Assembly: GCA_964607705.1 (NCBI GenBank)
Contig: CAZSLI010000021.1
Span: 1-41,425 of the forward strand
Reading direction: 5' to 3'
DNA from: CAZSLI01 sp964607705
GTDB lineage: Bacteria; Actinomycetota; Coriobacteriia; Anaerosomatales; PHET01
DNA length: 41,425 bases
This document shows, piece after piece, positions 1 through 8,382 of the stretch (position 1 is its first letter; every line of letters starts with the position of its first letter). A model generated the notes under the pieces. The model worked only from the letters and a program-made list of their open reading frames with translations, had not been told where the DNA came from and made no database searches. Position numbers and translations under genes: made by a program.

Positions 1-404
1 CGCGCGTTGTATGCCTCGAAGATGGCCTCGTGCACCGCCTCGTGCGCTTCGGGTCCGATGTCCCGGGATAGCTCACCCAGTACGAGGGCGAGGTGCGTGT
101 GCGGCACGAATTTCGGCATCGTGAGCTGGAGTCCGCCCTCTCGTGCCATCCGGTGCATGTGTTCCTCCACGTTCGCCGAGTGGCCGCCACCCACCTCCGA
201 TATCGGCAGGCCCTCTTCCGGCATGTGCGGCCGCAACTCGTACGGGACGAGGAAGAGCTCCACCTCGTGCTCGTGACGCAGGCGCTTGAAGCGCGGCCAG
301 TCGAGGTAGCAGAACTGGCAGGCGTAATCGAAGAAGACGAGGATCCGCGGGACAGCGATCGATTGCGGAGTCGGCTGCTCGGTGATGGTGGCGGTGTCGG
401 CCAT
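1..404 (-). CDS. DsbA-like thioredoxin-fold oxidoreductase, C-terminus cut by window edge
   Basis: The reverse strand encodes a protein whose first 134 residues lie in the window. Near residue 30 it has a thioredoxin-fold active site in the context FFDYACQFCYLDWPRF, a C-x-x-C (CQFC) on the first strand-helix turn, as in the DsbA/FrnE/2-hydroxychromene isomerase superfamily. The ATG at 402-404 follows a clear AGGAG. There is no signal peptide, so a cytoplasmic FrnE-like thiol oxidoreductase fits better than periplasmic DsbA. It starts 21 bases after the amrS stop and is probably co-transcribed with it. The rest of the gene lies beyond position 1. Family assignment is fairly sure; substrate unknown. 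Confidence 0.8.
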   Translation of the reverse strand, partial: MADTATITEQPTPQSIAVPRILVFFDYACQFCYLDWPRFKRLRHEHEVELFLVPYELRPHMPEEGLPISEVGGGHSANVEEHMHRMAREGGLQLTMPKFVPHTHLALVLGELSRDIGPEAHEAVHEAIFEAYNA

Positions 405-425
405 GCGATTCTCCTAGTGTCGGTT

Positions 426-1484
426 CTACTTGCCGCGCTCCGAGGCGGGCTGCGCCGTCTTCTCGGGCACAACGATGCCGAGTACCTGTCCGCACTCCGC
501 ACAGCGGCCCTGCTCGTCGATGCGCAGCGCATCGACGCCGAAGCCTCGGCGGGCCACCGCGATGGCGCCGCAGTTGGGGCAGATGGTGTCCTCCCCGCCC
601 GGCACGAACACGTTGCCGATGAAGATGTTGAGCAACCCGGCCTTGCAGCCGATGTCGCGAGCGCGCTGCAACGTAGACACCGGCGTGGCGGGCAGATCGG
701 CGAACTCCAGATACGGGGTGAACCGGGTCACGTGCCAGGGAGTCTCGGGTCCGAGCTCACGCGCGATCCACTCGGCCATATGGGTGAGCTCGTCATCGGC
801 GTCGTTCACCGTGGGCACGACGTTGGTCACGCACTCCACGTGCATCCCCTTCTCATGCTTCGCGCGGATGGCCTGCTCAAGGACGGCCTCGGGGTGCCGC
901 ACGTGGCACAGCCGCTTGAATGCCGCCTCCGAGAAACCCTTGATGTCGACGCGCCAGGCATCGATGACCTCGGCGAAGAGATCGAGCCCCTGAGGAGTCA
1001 CATAGCCGTTGGTGACCATCACCGTGTAGTACCCGGCGTTCTTGGCGGCCCGTGCGGCATCGAGCACCCACTCGAGCCAGATGACGGGCTCGTTGTAGGT
1101 GAAGGCAACCCCTTGCGAGGCGGTCTGCCGCACAAGAGCGGGGACATCAACCGGGTCGACGTAGCGCAGTCCCACGCTGCCGTCGTCCCCCTTGGGCCGC
1201 GAGATCTGCCAGTTCTGGCAGTGCCCGCATCGCATCGAGCAGCCCACCGACCCGAAAGACAGCACCGTGCTGCCCGGGTGGAAGTGGAACAACGGCTTCT
1301 TCTCGATGGGGTCAGCCGCCGCGGAGCTCACCAGCCCGTACGTCAATGCCTGCAGGCGCCCGTTGACGACGCCGCGCGCGCCGCATACTCCCCGGCCCCC
1401 CTCGGCGATGACGCACGAGTGCGGGCACAGGCCGCAATGGACGCGGTCTCCGCGGGGTTCCTGAAGAAGCGCCTCGTGCACCAT
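426..1484 (-). CDS. amrS: AmmeMemoRadiSam system radical SAM enzyme
   Basis: A 352-residue protein with the radical SAM cluster motif CSMRCGHC (C-x3-C-x2-C) near residue 83, a PFL-activase-like barrel, and a C-terminal zinc ribbon (CPNCG about residue 302, CAECG about residue 330). This matches AmrS, the radical SAM member of the AMMECR1/Memo/radical SAM triad, whose reaction is not established. An N-terminal Cys pair (CGLCPHSC) and CGARG segment are also typical. AMMECR1 and Memo are not in the window. The GGAGG lies only 2 bases before the ATG at 1484, while the GTG at 1481 is 5 bases away and may be the real start. It sits between the hydrogenase-like/GGDEF gene (42-base gap) and the DsbA-like gene. 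Confidence 0.9.
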   Translation of the reverse strand: MVHEALLQEPRGDRVHCGLCPHSCVIAEGGRGVCGARGVVNGRLQALTYGLVSSAAADPIEKKPLFHFHPGSTVLSFGSVGCSMRCGHCQNWQISRPKGDDGSVGLRYVDPVDVPALVRQTASQGVAFTYNEPVIWLEWVLDAARAAKNAGYYTVMVTNGYVTPQGLDLFAEVIDAWRVDIKGFSEAAFKRLCHVRHPEAVLEQAIRAKHEKGMHVECVTNVVPTVNDADDELTHMAEWIARELGPETPWHVTRFTPYLEFADLPATPVSTLQRARDIGCKAGLLNIFIGNVFVPGGEDTICPNCGAIAVARRGFGVDALRIDEQGRCAECGQVLGIVVPEKTAQPASERGK

Positions 1485-1526
1485 GTCCTCCGTCCGGGCG
1501 TCACTGCAGCGCCCTCAGAACAGAGG

Positions 1527-3326
1527 TTACCCAGCCGCGAGCTCCACGCGGTTGCGCCCGGCGTTCTTCGCTCGGTAGAGCGCGCCGTCCGCGGCGGCCA
1601 GCAAGTCATGAGGATGCCCCGCCGAGGACCCCCGCGAGGCCACGCCTACCGAAGCGCTCGTAGTGACGCAGGGACCGGTGTCGTTCGCGATGCGCAGCGA
1701 GGCGAGTGCGCTGCGCAGCTTCTCGGCGACCGCCCAGGCGTCAGTCTTGGCGGTGTTGGGCAGGATGACCGCGAACTCGTCTCCGCCGTAGCGCACCGGG
1801 ATGTCAGTGCCACGCAGCTCGGCCTTGAGAAGCACGCCGACTGCCCGCAACAGGGCGTCGCCGCACCCATGCCCGTGCTGGTCGTTCACCGTCTTGAAGC
1901 CGTCGAGATCGAACATGAGCAGCGAGAGCGGCGTGTCGTAGCGCTCGGCGCGTGCGACTTCCTCGGGCAGCCGCTGGTCGAAAGCGCGGCGGTTGAGGAG
2001 CCCGGTGAGCTCGTCGGTCGTGGCTGCCTCGGAGAGCGCCGCCTGCTCGCGCAACAACACCTTGCGCTGGAGCGGGAAGCACATGTCCCAGCTCGAGTTG
2101 CCCTCCCAGATCGAGATCGCGTGTCGCACGCACGTCGCGTACCCACATGCTCCGCAGTCGACGGTCTCGGCGCGGCTCAGGAACTCGCCCGCGGCGAGAA
2201 CGGAGTCGATCTCCTCGGCGGTGGGCGCGGCGTGTATCGCGGGACGGGCGGTGAAGCGGCGATGGAGGTCCACGGCGGGGAGGGCGGCCAAGAAGGCGCG
2301 GCTGTCCACCGCAGGCAGCGGCTGGCGTTCGCGCTCGGAGGCGTCGACCTGCCGCTTCATGTACACGGATAGCTCGCGGTTGACGCAGGGCCCGTCGATG
2401 CAGCCGTCGCAGTTGAGCATGTCCACCACCGCGGGCGCGGTCTCCCCTCGCGAGATCGCGGCGAGCAGGTGGTCGAGGTCGCGCAAGCCGCGCACGACGA
2501 CGACGTCGCGGTTGGTCAGGTCGCGCTCCTTGAGCGTCCGCCGAGGAAAGCCATCTGTGACCGAGATCTGCTTGGCGGGGCTCGGGCGACGGCCAAGGCT
2601 CGGCGGCTGCTCGGGATCGGGTGCCTCGGCGACCAGGCGGCGCAGCTCGTCGAAACCGATCGCAGCGTCGATCTCGCCGTCGAGGTCGACATCGTAGACC
2701 TCGTCCTTGCGAGCCCAGCAAGGCGACACGTAGACGATCGCGGTGTCCTCAGCATAGAGCTCGCGCACGAGGCGGGCCTGCGCGACGTAGGGTGGGACGA
2801 TCGGCGCGAGCGCGCCGGTGAGCTGCGGGTAGAAGCGCCGGACCCACTCGACGACCACCGGGCACGTGGAACGAAGTTGCGGGAGCAGCGAGTCGGAGCG
2901 GGCATGCGCCATCTCGTATGAGGCGGCCACCAGCTCCTCGCCGATGGTCGTGCTCTCGATGGCGACGAATCCGAGCTCGCCGAGTCGCGCCTCGACCTGC
3001 GCTGGGCTGAGCGGGTGCATGGCGGCGATGTGCTCGGTCGCCAGCAGCGCGACCACCGGCCGCCCACTCTCGAGCAGCGAACGCACGGCGGGAAGGTCAT
3101 CGCGGACCTGGTGCGACCCGTTACCGCAATCGGTCACGCACAGGCCGCACTTCACGCAGCGATCCTCGATCACCTCCGAGCGATGGTCCACGACGCGGAT
3201 CGCGCGGGCGGGACAGTGGCGCACGCAGCTCCAGCACTCGACGCAGCGCTCAGCGTGATGGGCGAAGAGAGGCTGGGCCGGCCGAGTCCTCGGCGACCTG
3301 CGATTGGATCGTTCGATCTGCGCCAA
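1527..3326 (-). CDS. Ferredoxin / [FeFe]-hydrogenase-like / 4Fe-4S / GGDEF fusion (putative redox-sensing diguanylate cyclase)
   Basis: A 599-residue soluble protein. Residues 28-38 and 57-67 hold two C-x2-C-x2-C-x3-C ferredoxin motifs. About 80-320 resembles the iron-only hydrogenase large-subunit C-terminal domain: STCP (C155), SPCWARKDE (C203) and NCDGCIDGPC (C306, C309, C314) correspond to the L1, L2 and L3 motifs, but L3 has C-x2-C in place of C-x3-C, so a full H-cluster is uncertain. A further cluster motif CGACGYATC with C416 (391-416) follows. The end is a GGDEF domain with intact RYGGDEF (514-518) and an RGTD inhibitory I-site five residues upstream. The reading frame is open to 3641, but the TTG at 3326, behind GGGGAGG and just after the queT stop, is the only start with a good ribosome site. 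Likely role: makes c-di-GMP in response to H2 or redox state (inference). Confidence 0.88.
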   Translation of the reverse strand: MAQIERSNRRSPRTRPAQPLFAHHAERCVECWSCVRHCPARAIRVVDHRSEVIEDRCVKCGLCVTDCGNGSHQVRDDLPAVRSLLESGRPVVALLATEHIAAMHPLSPAQVEARLGELGFVAIESTTIGEELVAASYEMAHARSDSLLPQLRSTCPVVVEWVRRFYPQLTGALAPIVPPYVAQARLVRELYAEDTAIVYVSPCWARKDEVYDVDLDGEIDAAIGFDELRRLVAEAPDPEQPPSLGRRPSPAKQISVTDGFPRRTLKERDLTNRDVVVVRGLRDLDHLLAAISRGETAPAVVDMLNCDGCIDGPCVNRELSVYMKRQVDASERERQPLPAVDSRAFLAALPAVDLHRRFTARPAIHAAPTAEEIDSVLAAGEFLSRAETVDCGACGYATCVRHAISIWEGNSSWDMCFPLQRKVLLREQAALSEAATTDELTGLLNRRAFDQRLPEEVARAERYDTPLSLLMFDLDGFKTVNDQHGHGCGDALLRAVGVLLKAELRGTDIPVRYGGDEFAVILPNTAKTDAWAVAEKLRSALASLRIANDTGPCVTTSASVGVASRGSSAGHPHDLLAAADGALYRAKNAGRNRVELAAG

Positions 3327-3340
3327 CGTGCCTCCCCAGG

Positions 3341-3919
3341 CTACGCGCGGCGCTCGTTGGCCTCCCCGATGCCCTGCGAACGCAGTGCTGCGAGTACCCC
3401 CCAGCCGAGCCCGTACATCACTACTGCTTGCCCAATGGCAACTGCTACCACACCGACAAGGTACATGGCGAGCCACGAGGAGTCCATGCTGATGCTCGTC
3501 CCCGGGATCGTGTAGACCTCGGCGAGCGGCACGCCGGCGGCCTTGAGCATGATCGGAAGGTAGGCCGGCACGATGAGCGCGTTGGTGAGCACCGGGCCGA
3601 GGAGTCCCAGCTTGTCGCTCTTGCGGAAGCGCCAGGTCCACACCGCGCCGAGCAGCGTGGCCAGGGTGCCGAAGACGACGTCGAGCCAGCCGAGCGGACC
3701 GGTCTGGCTCATATTGAGCAGGTTCGCGATTAAGGTGCCCAGGGCGAGACCCGGGATCGCTGCAGGCGTGAAGAAGGCGAAGACGGTGAGGGCCTCGCTG
3801 ACGCGGAACTGGATGGGACCCCAGGACAAGAACTGCATGACCTGGTTCACGATGACGGTGGTACCGCCGTACAGCGCGGCGATGAGGCCGGCCTGAGCGA
3901 TGTAGCGGGTGCGGTTCAC
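3341..3919 (-). CDS. queT: QueT-family ECF transporter S component (queuosine precursor uptake)
   Basis: A 192-residue integral membrane protein with about five or six hydrophobic segments. The segment FRVSEALTVFAFFTPAAIPG (about residues 38-57) and the following IANL are hallmarks of the QueT family of energy-coupling-factor substrate-binding subunits, which are predicted to import queuosine precursors such as preQ1 together with shared EcfA/EcfT units. No Ecf energising genes are in the window. The GTG at 3919 follows AAGGGAG. The gene leads a probable four-gene minus-strand operon. Family assignment is strong; substrate follows from family knowledge. Confidence 0.88.
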   Translation of the reverse strand: MNRTRYIAQAGLIAALYGGTTVIVNQVMQFLSWGPIQFRVSEALTVFAFFTPAAIPGLALGTLIANLLNMSQTGPLGWLDVVFGTLATLLGAVWTWRFRKSDKLGLLGPVLTNALIVPAYLPIMLKAAGVPLAEVYTIPGTSISMDSSWLAMYLVGVVAVAIGQAVVMYGLGWGVLAALRSQGIGEANERRA

Positions 3920-3943
3920 GATACTCCCTTGCAGGTGTGGCTA

Positions 3944-3960
3944 CGCCCCCATTCGGGGCG
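3944..3960 (-). promoter_or_regulatory. Hairpin in the queT leader
   Basis: A perfect 6-bp stem (CGCCCC/GGGGCG) with a 5-base loop lies about 25 bases before the queT start. A possible -10 (TAGAAT) sits just upstream at about 3966-3971 on the reverse strand. Expression control by this hairpin is possible, but the recognised preQ1 riboswitch consensus was not seen. Confidence 0.3.
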
Positions 3961-4013
3961 CGGCGATTCTAGCAGGGAGCGGGCTGGGGCGCTACGCGCG
4001 GGGCACGCGGCGA

Positions 4014-6110
4014 CTACGCGGGAAGCGTGGGCTCTGGGAGGTGGCGGACCTTGAGCAGCCCGGTGCCGCCGGCCATCGCCATCTGATCGAGCACGTCGAA
4101 GAGCGCGGCGAGGACACGCGGGTCGTAGTAGGTGCCGGCGTTCGACTCGAGCTCGAGGCGGGCCTGCTCGATGGTAAGCCGCGGCTTGTAGGCACGTTCG
4201 CTGGTCATGGCGTCGAACGAGTCGGCCACCGCCAAGATGCGCGCGAGAAGCGGTATCTCGTCGCCGGCGAGCCCTGCCGGATAGCCCTTGCCGTCCCAAC
4301 GCTCGTGGTGATGCAGGATGATGGGTGTCAGCGACTTGAGGAACTCAATCTCGTCGACGATGGACGCGCCGATCTCGGCGTGGCGCTGGACCTCAGCGTA
4401 TTCCTCAGCTGTGAGCCGGCTCGGCTTGAGCAGGATCTCCTCGGGAACGCCGGTCTTGCCGATGTCGTGCAGAAGGCCGGCGAAGCGCAGCTGCTCGATC
4501 GCCTCGAAGCCCAAACCGAGTTGCTCGCCCATCGCCATGGCGTAGTCCATAACGCGGCCGGCGTGTCCGTTGGGCGCTCGCTCACCGAAGTCGAGTGTGG
4601 CCGAGAGCGCGGCGATGGTCTTGGCGTAGTCGTCGCGAATCCGTGCGAAGAGAGCCGCGCGGCCGAGGGCGGCTCCCGCGTGTGCAGCGATGCCCTGCAT
4701 GAGGGCGTTGTCCTGCCGGCCGTAGCGCTCGCCGTCGCAGCGCGCGGCGAACAGCCAGCCCACGTTGAGCTCGCCGTACGAGAGCGGCACGGTGGCGATC
4801 GCCCAGTCCTCGGCGGGTTGCGAGGCATCGGTGTCGCCCAGGTGCGTGATCATGCGCATGGAGTCGAAGGGCTGCAGCATCTGGTCGCGGCCCGTGACGA
4901 CCTCAAGAACGTGGTCGACGTCCGACTTGGCCACGCTGCCCGAGATGACGACGTCGACACGGTCGCGGCCCCAGCCGCTCACTGCCACTCCGGCGATGCC
5001 GAACGCGAACGACTTCTCGATCACGGACGCCACGATGTCGGCGACGGAATACATGTCCGTTTGCCCGCCGAGCGCCGCTGCGAGGTTGTTCAACTGCACG
5101 TACCCGTGCATGGCACGCTCGACCTGCGCGCGTTCGTCCTCTCGCTCGAGGGCGATGGCGATGAACTCACCGAAGCGATTCAGCCGGGCGAGCCGGTCGG
5201 TGGGGAGCGGAAGCCTCTCGGGAGCAAGTCGTGCCTCGAGCACGCCGATGACCCGGCCGCTCGCGGCGAGCGGCATCGCGATGGTCGCGCTCGTGCCTCC
5301 GCTGCGGGAGATGACCGTGCGCGTGGTGTCGAGCGCACGCCCGGACGCGGTCGAGGCACGCGGCACCGAAGCGCCCACGGGTCCTCTCCAGCGCTCAGTC
5401 CGGGCTACCACCTTGAGCGTGTTGCCATGCGGGCGCAGGATCGCTCCCGCATCGCCGCCGATGAGCGCGACGGCCTCCTCGGCGATGCCACCGAGTGCGT
5501 CGGCGTCGAGCCGGTCGGTCGTGACGACTTGCTGTCCCGCCGAGACGAACAGCCGCAGTTCTTCGACTCGCTCGGAAGCCGAAAGCTTCTCGGCAGTCGC
5601 TTCGGCGACGGTTGTGGCGGTCGCCAGCGCTATCTCGAGGTAGGACTCGGCTTGCCGGCGCGAGACGACCGGCAGGGCCTTGATGGCGCGGCGGGCACCG
5701 TCCTCGGTGACGCCGCGTGCCAGGAGGTGCTCGTAGAGGCCGCGCCGCTCGCGGGTGGAGGTGACGAAGCCGCTCACGACGATGTGAGCGAGCACCCGTC
5801 CGCCGCGCTTCACCGGCGCATACAGGGCCGCGAGGCCTGCTCGGCAAACGATGCGACCGGGGCCGGCATCAGCGTCGGGACAGGTGTCGAAGCAGTTGAG
5901 GGGCCCGATGCCGCCGACGTCACTCGTGAGGTGGCAGTACGCGCAGGGCTGAGCGCTGCCCACGTTGTCGCAGCGCTCGAAGTCCATGGCGTTGACACTG
6001 ACGCCCGTCGCTTGGAACAGGGCGTCCACAGAGCGTCTCCACTCGGGACTCGAGAACGAACGAACGGCGATGTCGCGTTCAGCGACCGGCACGAGAAGCA
6101 AGCCCTCCAC
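4014..6110 (-). CDS. PocR-GAF-GAF-HD-GYP protein, putative c-di-GMP phosphodiesterase
   Basis: A 698-residue soluble signalling protein. Residues about 20-170 form a PocR sensory domain with Cys residues in CAYC, NCFDTCP and VCRAGL; PocR domains bind small ligands such as diols or hydrocarbon-like compounds. Two GAF-like regions follow (about 190-340 and 350-505). The HD-GYP domain (about 510-690) retains HDIGK (548), HHHERWDGKGYP (about 602-613) and the ADSFDAMTSERAY segment, so it should hydrolyse c-di-GMP. The open frame begins at GTG 6110, but GGAGGG at 6103-6108 points to the GTG at 6092. A sigma-28-like promoter lies upstream. The cognate signal is unknown. Confidence 0.9.
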   Translation of the reverse strand: MEGLLLVPVAERDIAVRSFSSPEWRRSVDALFQATGVSVNAMDFERCDNVGSAQPCAYCHLTSDVGGIGPLNCFDTCPDADAGPGRIVCRAGLAALYAPVKRGGRVLAHIVVSGFVTSTRERRGLYEHLLARGVTEDGARRAIKALPVVSRRQAESYLEIALATATTVAEATAEKLSASERVEELRLFVSAGQQVVTTDRLDADALGGIAEEAVALIGGDAGAILRPHGNTLKVVARTERWRGPVGASVPRASTASGRALDTTRTVISRSGGTSATIAMPLAASGRVIGVLEARLAPERLPLPTDRLARLNRFGEFIAIALEREDERAQVERAMHGYVQLNNLAAALGGQTDMYSVADIVASVIEKSFAFGIAGVAVSGWGRDRVDVVISGSVAKSDVDHVLEVVTGRDQMLQPFDSMRMITHLGDTDASQPAEDWAIATVPLSYGELNVGWLFAARCDGERYGRQDNALMQGIAAHAGAALGRAALFARIRDDYAKTIAALSATLDFGERAPNGHAGRVMDYAMAMGEQLGLGFEAIEQLRFAGLLHDIGKTGVPEEILLKPSRLTAEEYAEVQRHAEIGASIVDEIEFLKSLTPIILHHHERWDGKGYPAGLAGDEIPLLARILAVADSFDAMTSERAYKPRLTIEQARLELESNAGTYYDPRVLAALFDVLDQMAMAGGTGLLKVRHLPEPTLPA

Positions 6111-6136
6111 TCGGATGGTGCGGACGTCCGAGGAGG

Positions 6137-6164
6137 TTATCGGCTTCGAGAGCGCGAGACTTGA
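6137..6164 (-). promoter_or_regulatory. Sigma-28 (FliA/WhiG)-type promoter candidate before the HD-GYP gene
   Basis: On the reverse strand the octamer GCCGATAA (6144-6137) is a perfect match to the sigma-28 -10 consensus. TCAAGTCT (6164-6157) matches TAAAGTTT at 6 of 8 positions, with a 12-base spacer against the usual 11. It lies 27 bases before the GTG at 6110, in the 66-base gap after the histidine kinase stop. Position and match are seen; use by sigma-28 is inference. Confidence 0.5.
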
Positions 6165-6176
6165 ACTTCGTGGCGC

Positions 6177-7661
6177 CTACAATCGACCCCGCGGCAACTG
6201 CACTACGAAGGTTGTTCCCTCGCCGAGGGTGCTCGCCACGCTGATGGTGCCGCCCATGTTCTCGACGATGCTCTTCGCGATCGCGAGCCCGAGCCCGAAG
6301 CCGCCCTCGCCTGCCGAGCGCGCAAGATCGCTTCTGAAGAAGCGGTCGAAGATCCTGGGCACGTCCTCGGGAGCGATACCCGGCCCTGAGTCGGTGACCA
6401 GGAGCGTGACCGTCTCGCGCTTGCGGCTGGTGTCCACGACGATCTTGCCGCTCTGCGGCGTGTACTTGGAGGCGTTGTCCAGCAGGATCGAAATCACGTC
6501 TTCGGTGCGCTCCGGGTCGCCCACCATGACGAGTGACTCCTCTTCAGGGCCGACGTACTCGATGTCCTTGTCGAGGTAGGAGCTCGCCGTCGTGGCGATC
6601 CGGTCACGGACCAGCACGTTGAGGTCGAATCGCTCGGTCCTGAGACGCAGACCTTGGTCGGCGTGGAGGAGGTTGAGCAAGTCGTTGGTGAGGCGCGCCA
6701 TTCGGCGGGACTCCCGGTCGATGGCGTCGATCGCCTCGGACCGCACCTTCGGGTCCTCCCCACCCCACGCGCGCAGGATGCTCGTGTAGCCGCGAATGCC
6801 GGCGACCGGCGTCGCCAGTTCGTGCGACGCATCCGCGACGAACCGCGACTGCGCGTCGGAGCGGCGCCTCAGGCGCTCGATCAGCCGGTTGAGCGAACGG
6901 GCGAGCGCCCCGATCTCGTTCTCGGCCTCGTCGGGCAACCGCTCGTCCAGGCGGTTGGCGTCGATCGAGTCCGCCGCGCGCCGGAGGTCGTCGACGAGAT
7001 TGAGGACCCACGACATCGACGTCTGCATGAGAACGACCATGATGAGCATCGCCGAGAGTGCCAAGATCGTCATCGGCACGCGGATGGCGTTGATGACGCG
7101 CTCCTCGTTGTCGGGCACGTAGGTGACATCGAAGACGCCGGTCGCGCCGCCTGGGAGCCTCACCGGCATGTGGACGATGCTGGTGCCGAGGCGGGCTCGG
7201 CTGAACAGACCCGAGATCAGGTCGCCTTGGGCGCCCTGCGAGCGCGTGAGGATCCCCGTCGCCATCGCACGCCTCCGAGCTTCGGCCAGCCCGGGGTGCA
7301 GCGCGCTCTTCGCCGAGCTCCACAGAACGGCACCGCTCGGGTCGTAGAGCGCGAACTCTGCCTCCGAGACTCCGGCCCTGCCGAGCAACTCGGGCATGCG
7401 CTCTCGCAGGGCTGCGGTCGCAGCCGCGACGGCGGCGGGGCCGCTCAGCCCCTCGCTCTTGGCGATGAGCTGCCCCTCGGCGACCGCTTCTTTGACGACT
7501 ACGAACGACGAGTTGGCCACTCGTGCGGTGGTCTCGTAGGCGACAGCCTGCATGCCGTCGGCCACGATGACGTAGGTGGTCAGCGCGATACCGCCGACCA
7601 CGAGGACGGCGAAGATGAGCGATACGATCAGCAGCCAGCCGCGGAGGGAGAGCGGGCGCAT
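6177..7661 (-). CDS. HAMP-domain sensor histidine kinase
   Basis: A 494-residue membrane kinase. The first transmembrane helix is at about 8-30, an extracytoplasmic sensor region at about 35-190, the second helix at about 193-212, HAMP at about 213-266, the HisKA dimerisation domain with ASHELATPVAG (phospho-acceptor His280), and an HATPase_c domain with N box LLDNASKYTP, G1 DSGPGIAPED and G2 GFGLGLAIA. All catalytic motifs are intact. Its ATG follows directly on the TAG of the response regulator (TAGATG), so the two are translationally coupled and form one two-component system. The signal cannot be read from the sequence. Confidence 0.93.
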   Translation of the reverse strand: MRPLSLRGWLLIVSLIFAVLVVGGIALTTYVIVADGMQAVAYETTARVANSSFVVVKEAVAEGQLIAKSEGLSGPAAVAAATAALRERMPELLGRAGVSEAEFALYDPSGAVLWSSAKSALHPGLAEARRRAMATGILTRSQGAQGDLISGLFSRARLGTSIVHMPVRLPGGATGVFDVTYVPDNEERVINAIRVPMTILALSAMLIMVVLMQTSMSWVLNLVDDLRRAADSIDANRLDERLPDEAENEIGALARSLNRLIERLRRRSDAQSRFVADASHELATPVAGIRGYTSILRAWGGEDPKVRSEAIDAIDRESRRMARLTNDLLNLLHADQGLRLRTERFDLNVLVRDRIATTASSYLDKDIEYVGPEEESLVMVGDPERTEDVISILLDNASKYTPQSGKIVVDTSRKRETVTLLVTDSGPGIAPEDVPRIFDRFFRSDLARSAGEGGFGLGLAIAKSIVENMGGTISVASTLGEGTTFVVQLPRGRL

Positions 7662-8348
7662 CTAGGTCCTCGAGAAGAAGTAGCCCACGCCTCGAATGGT
7701 CCGGATGATCTGGTTGTCGTCGTCGCCGATCTTGTTGCGCAGGTGGCACACGAACACTTCGATGACGTTGCTGTCGGTGGTGTGCTGACCGCCCCAGACC
7801 GTCTCGAGGATCTCGTCTCGGCTGATGACCCGGCCGGCGTTGGTGACGAAGAACTCGAGCAGGTCATACTCCTTAGCGGTGAAGTTGACCGGCTTTCCTC
7901 CCACAGTGACGCTGCGCGAGGCGGGGTCTATCTCGATGTTGCCCGCGCGGTACTGAGCCGTGGGGCGCTCGTGTTCGCTGCGCTTCAGCAGCGCCTTGAT
8001 GCGGGAGATGAGCTCGGGCACCTCGAACGGCTTCCTGAGGTAGTCATCGGCGCCGGCCTCGAATCCGGTGACCACGTCTTGGGTCTGCGAGCGCGCGGTG
8101 AGCATGAGGATCGGCATGTTGAGCTCGCGCGAACGCATCGTGCGCGCCACCTCGAGGCCATCGATGCCAGGAAGCATCAGGTCGAGAACCACGACGTCGG
8201 GACAGAAGGTCTCGATCTCGGCAAGGGCGGCCTCACCTTCACCGAAACGGGCGACCTCGAAGCCGGCGTGCGCGAGTTCGAGCTCCACGAACCGCCCGAT
8301 GGTCGCGTCGTCCTCGACGACCATGATCTTTTCGCCGTTGCCGTTCAT
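7662..8348 (-). CDS. OmpR/PhoB-family response regulator
   Basis: A 228-residue regulator with a receiver domain (acidic pocket VVEDD at 10-14, phospho-acceptor Asp56 in VVLDLMLPG, conserved Lys in RKPF) and a C-terminal winged-helix DNA-binding domain (about 130-228, with FTAKEYDLLEFF and SRDEILETVWG). The open frame extends to 8471 inside asd, but the ATG at 8348 behind AAGGGGG is the start that gives the normal receiver N-terminus. It lies 34 bases after asd and abuts the kinase gene, so it probably belongs to a lysC-asd-regulator-kinase transcript. Target genes unknown. Confidence 0.95.
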   Translation of the reverse strand: MNGNGEKIMVVEDDATIGRFVELELAHAGFEVARFGEGEAALAEIETFCPDVVVLDLMLPGIDGLEVARTMRSRELNMPILMLTARSQTQDVVTGFEAGADDYLRKPFEVPELISRIKALLKRSEHERPTAQYRAGNIEIDPASRSVTVGGKPVNFTAKEYDLLEFFVTNAGRVISRDEILETVWGGQHTTDSNVIEVFVCHLRNKIGDDDNQIIRTIRGVGYFFSRT

Positions 8349-8382
8349 CACGCCCCCTTGTCCCCGCGGCCACTCGTCGGCA

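Noticed and set aside
93..2372. Long + strand open frame of 759 codons
   Set aside because: It is antisense to amrS and the hydrogenase-like/GGDEF gene, which carry clear motifs. GC-rich codon bias opens such mirror frames; the same holds at 3909-6164, 11454-13610 and 14906-16738.
3920..4013. preQ1 riboswitch before queT
   Set aside because: A hairpin and a UAGC-like stretch are present, but the A-rich tail and pseudoknot pairing of the preQ1-I type are not evident.
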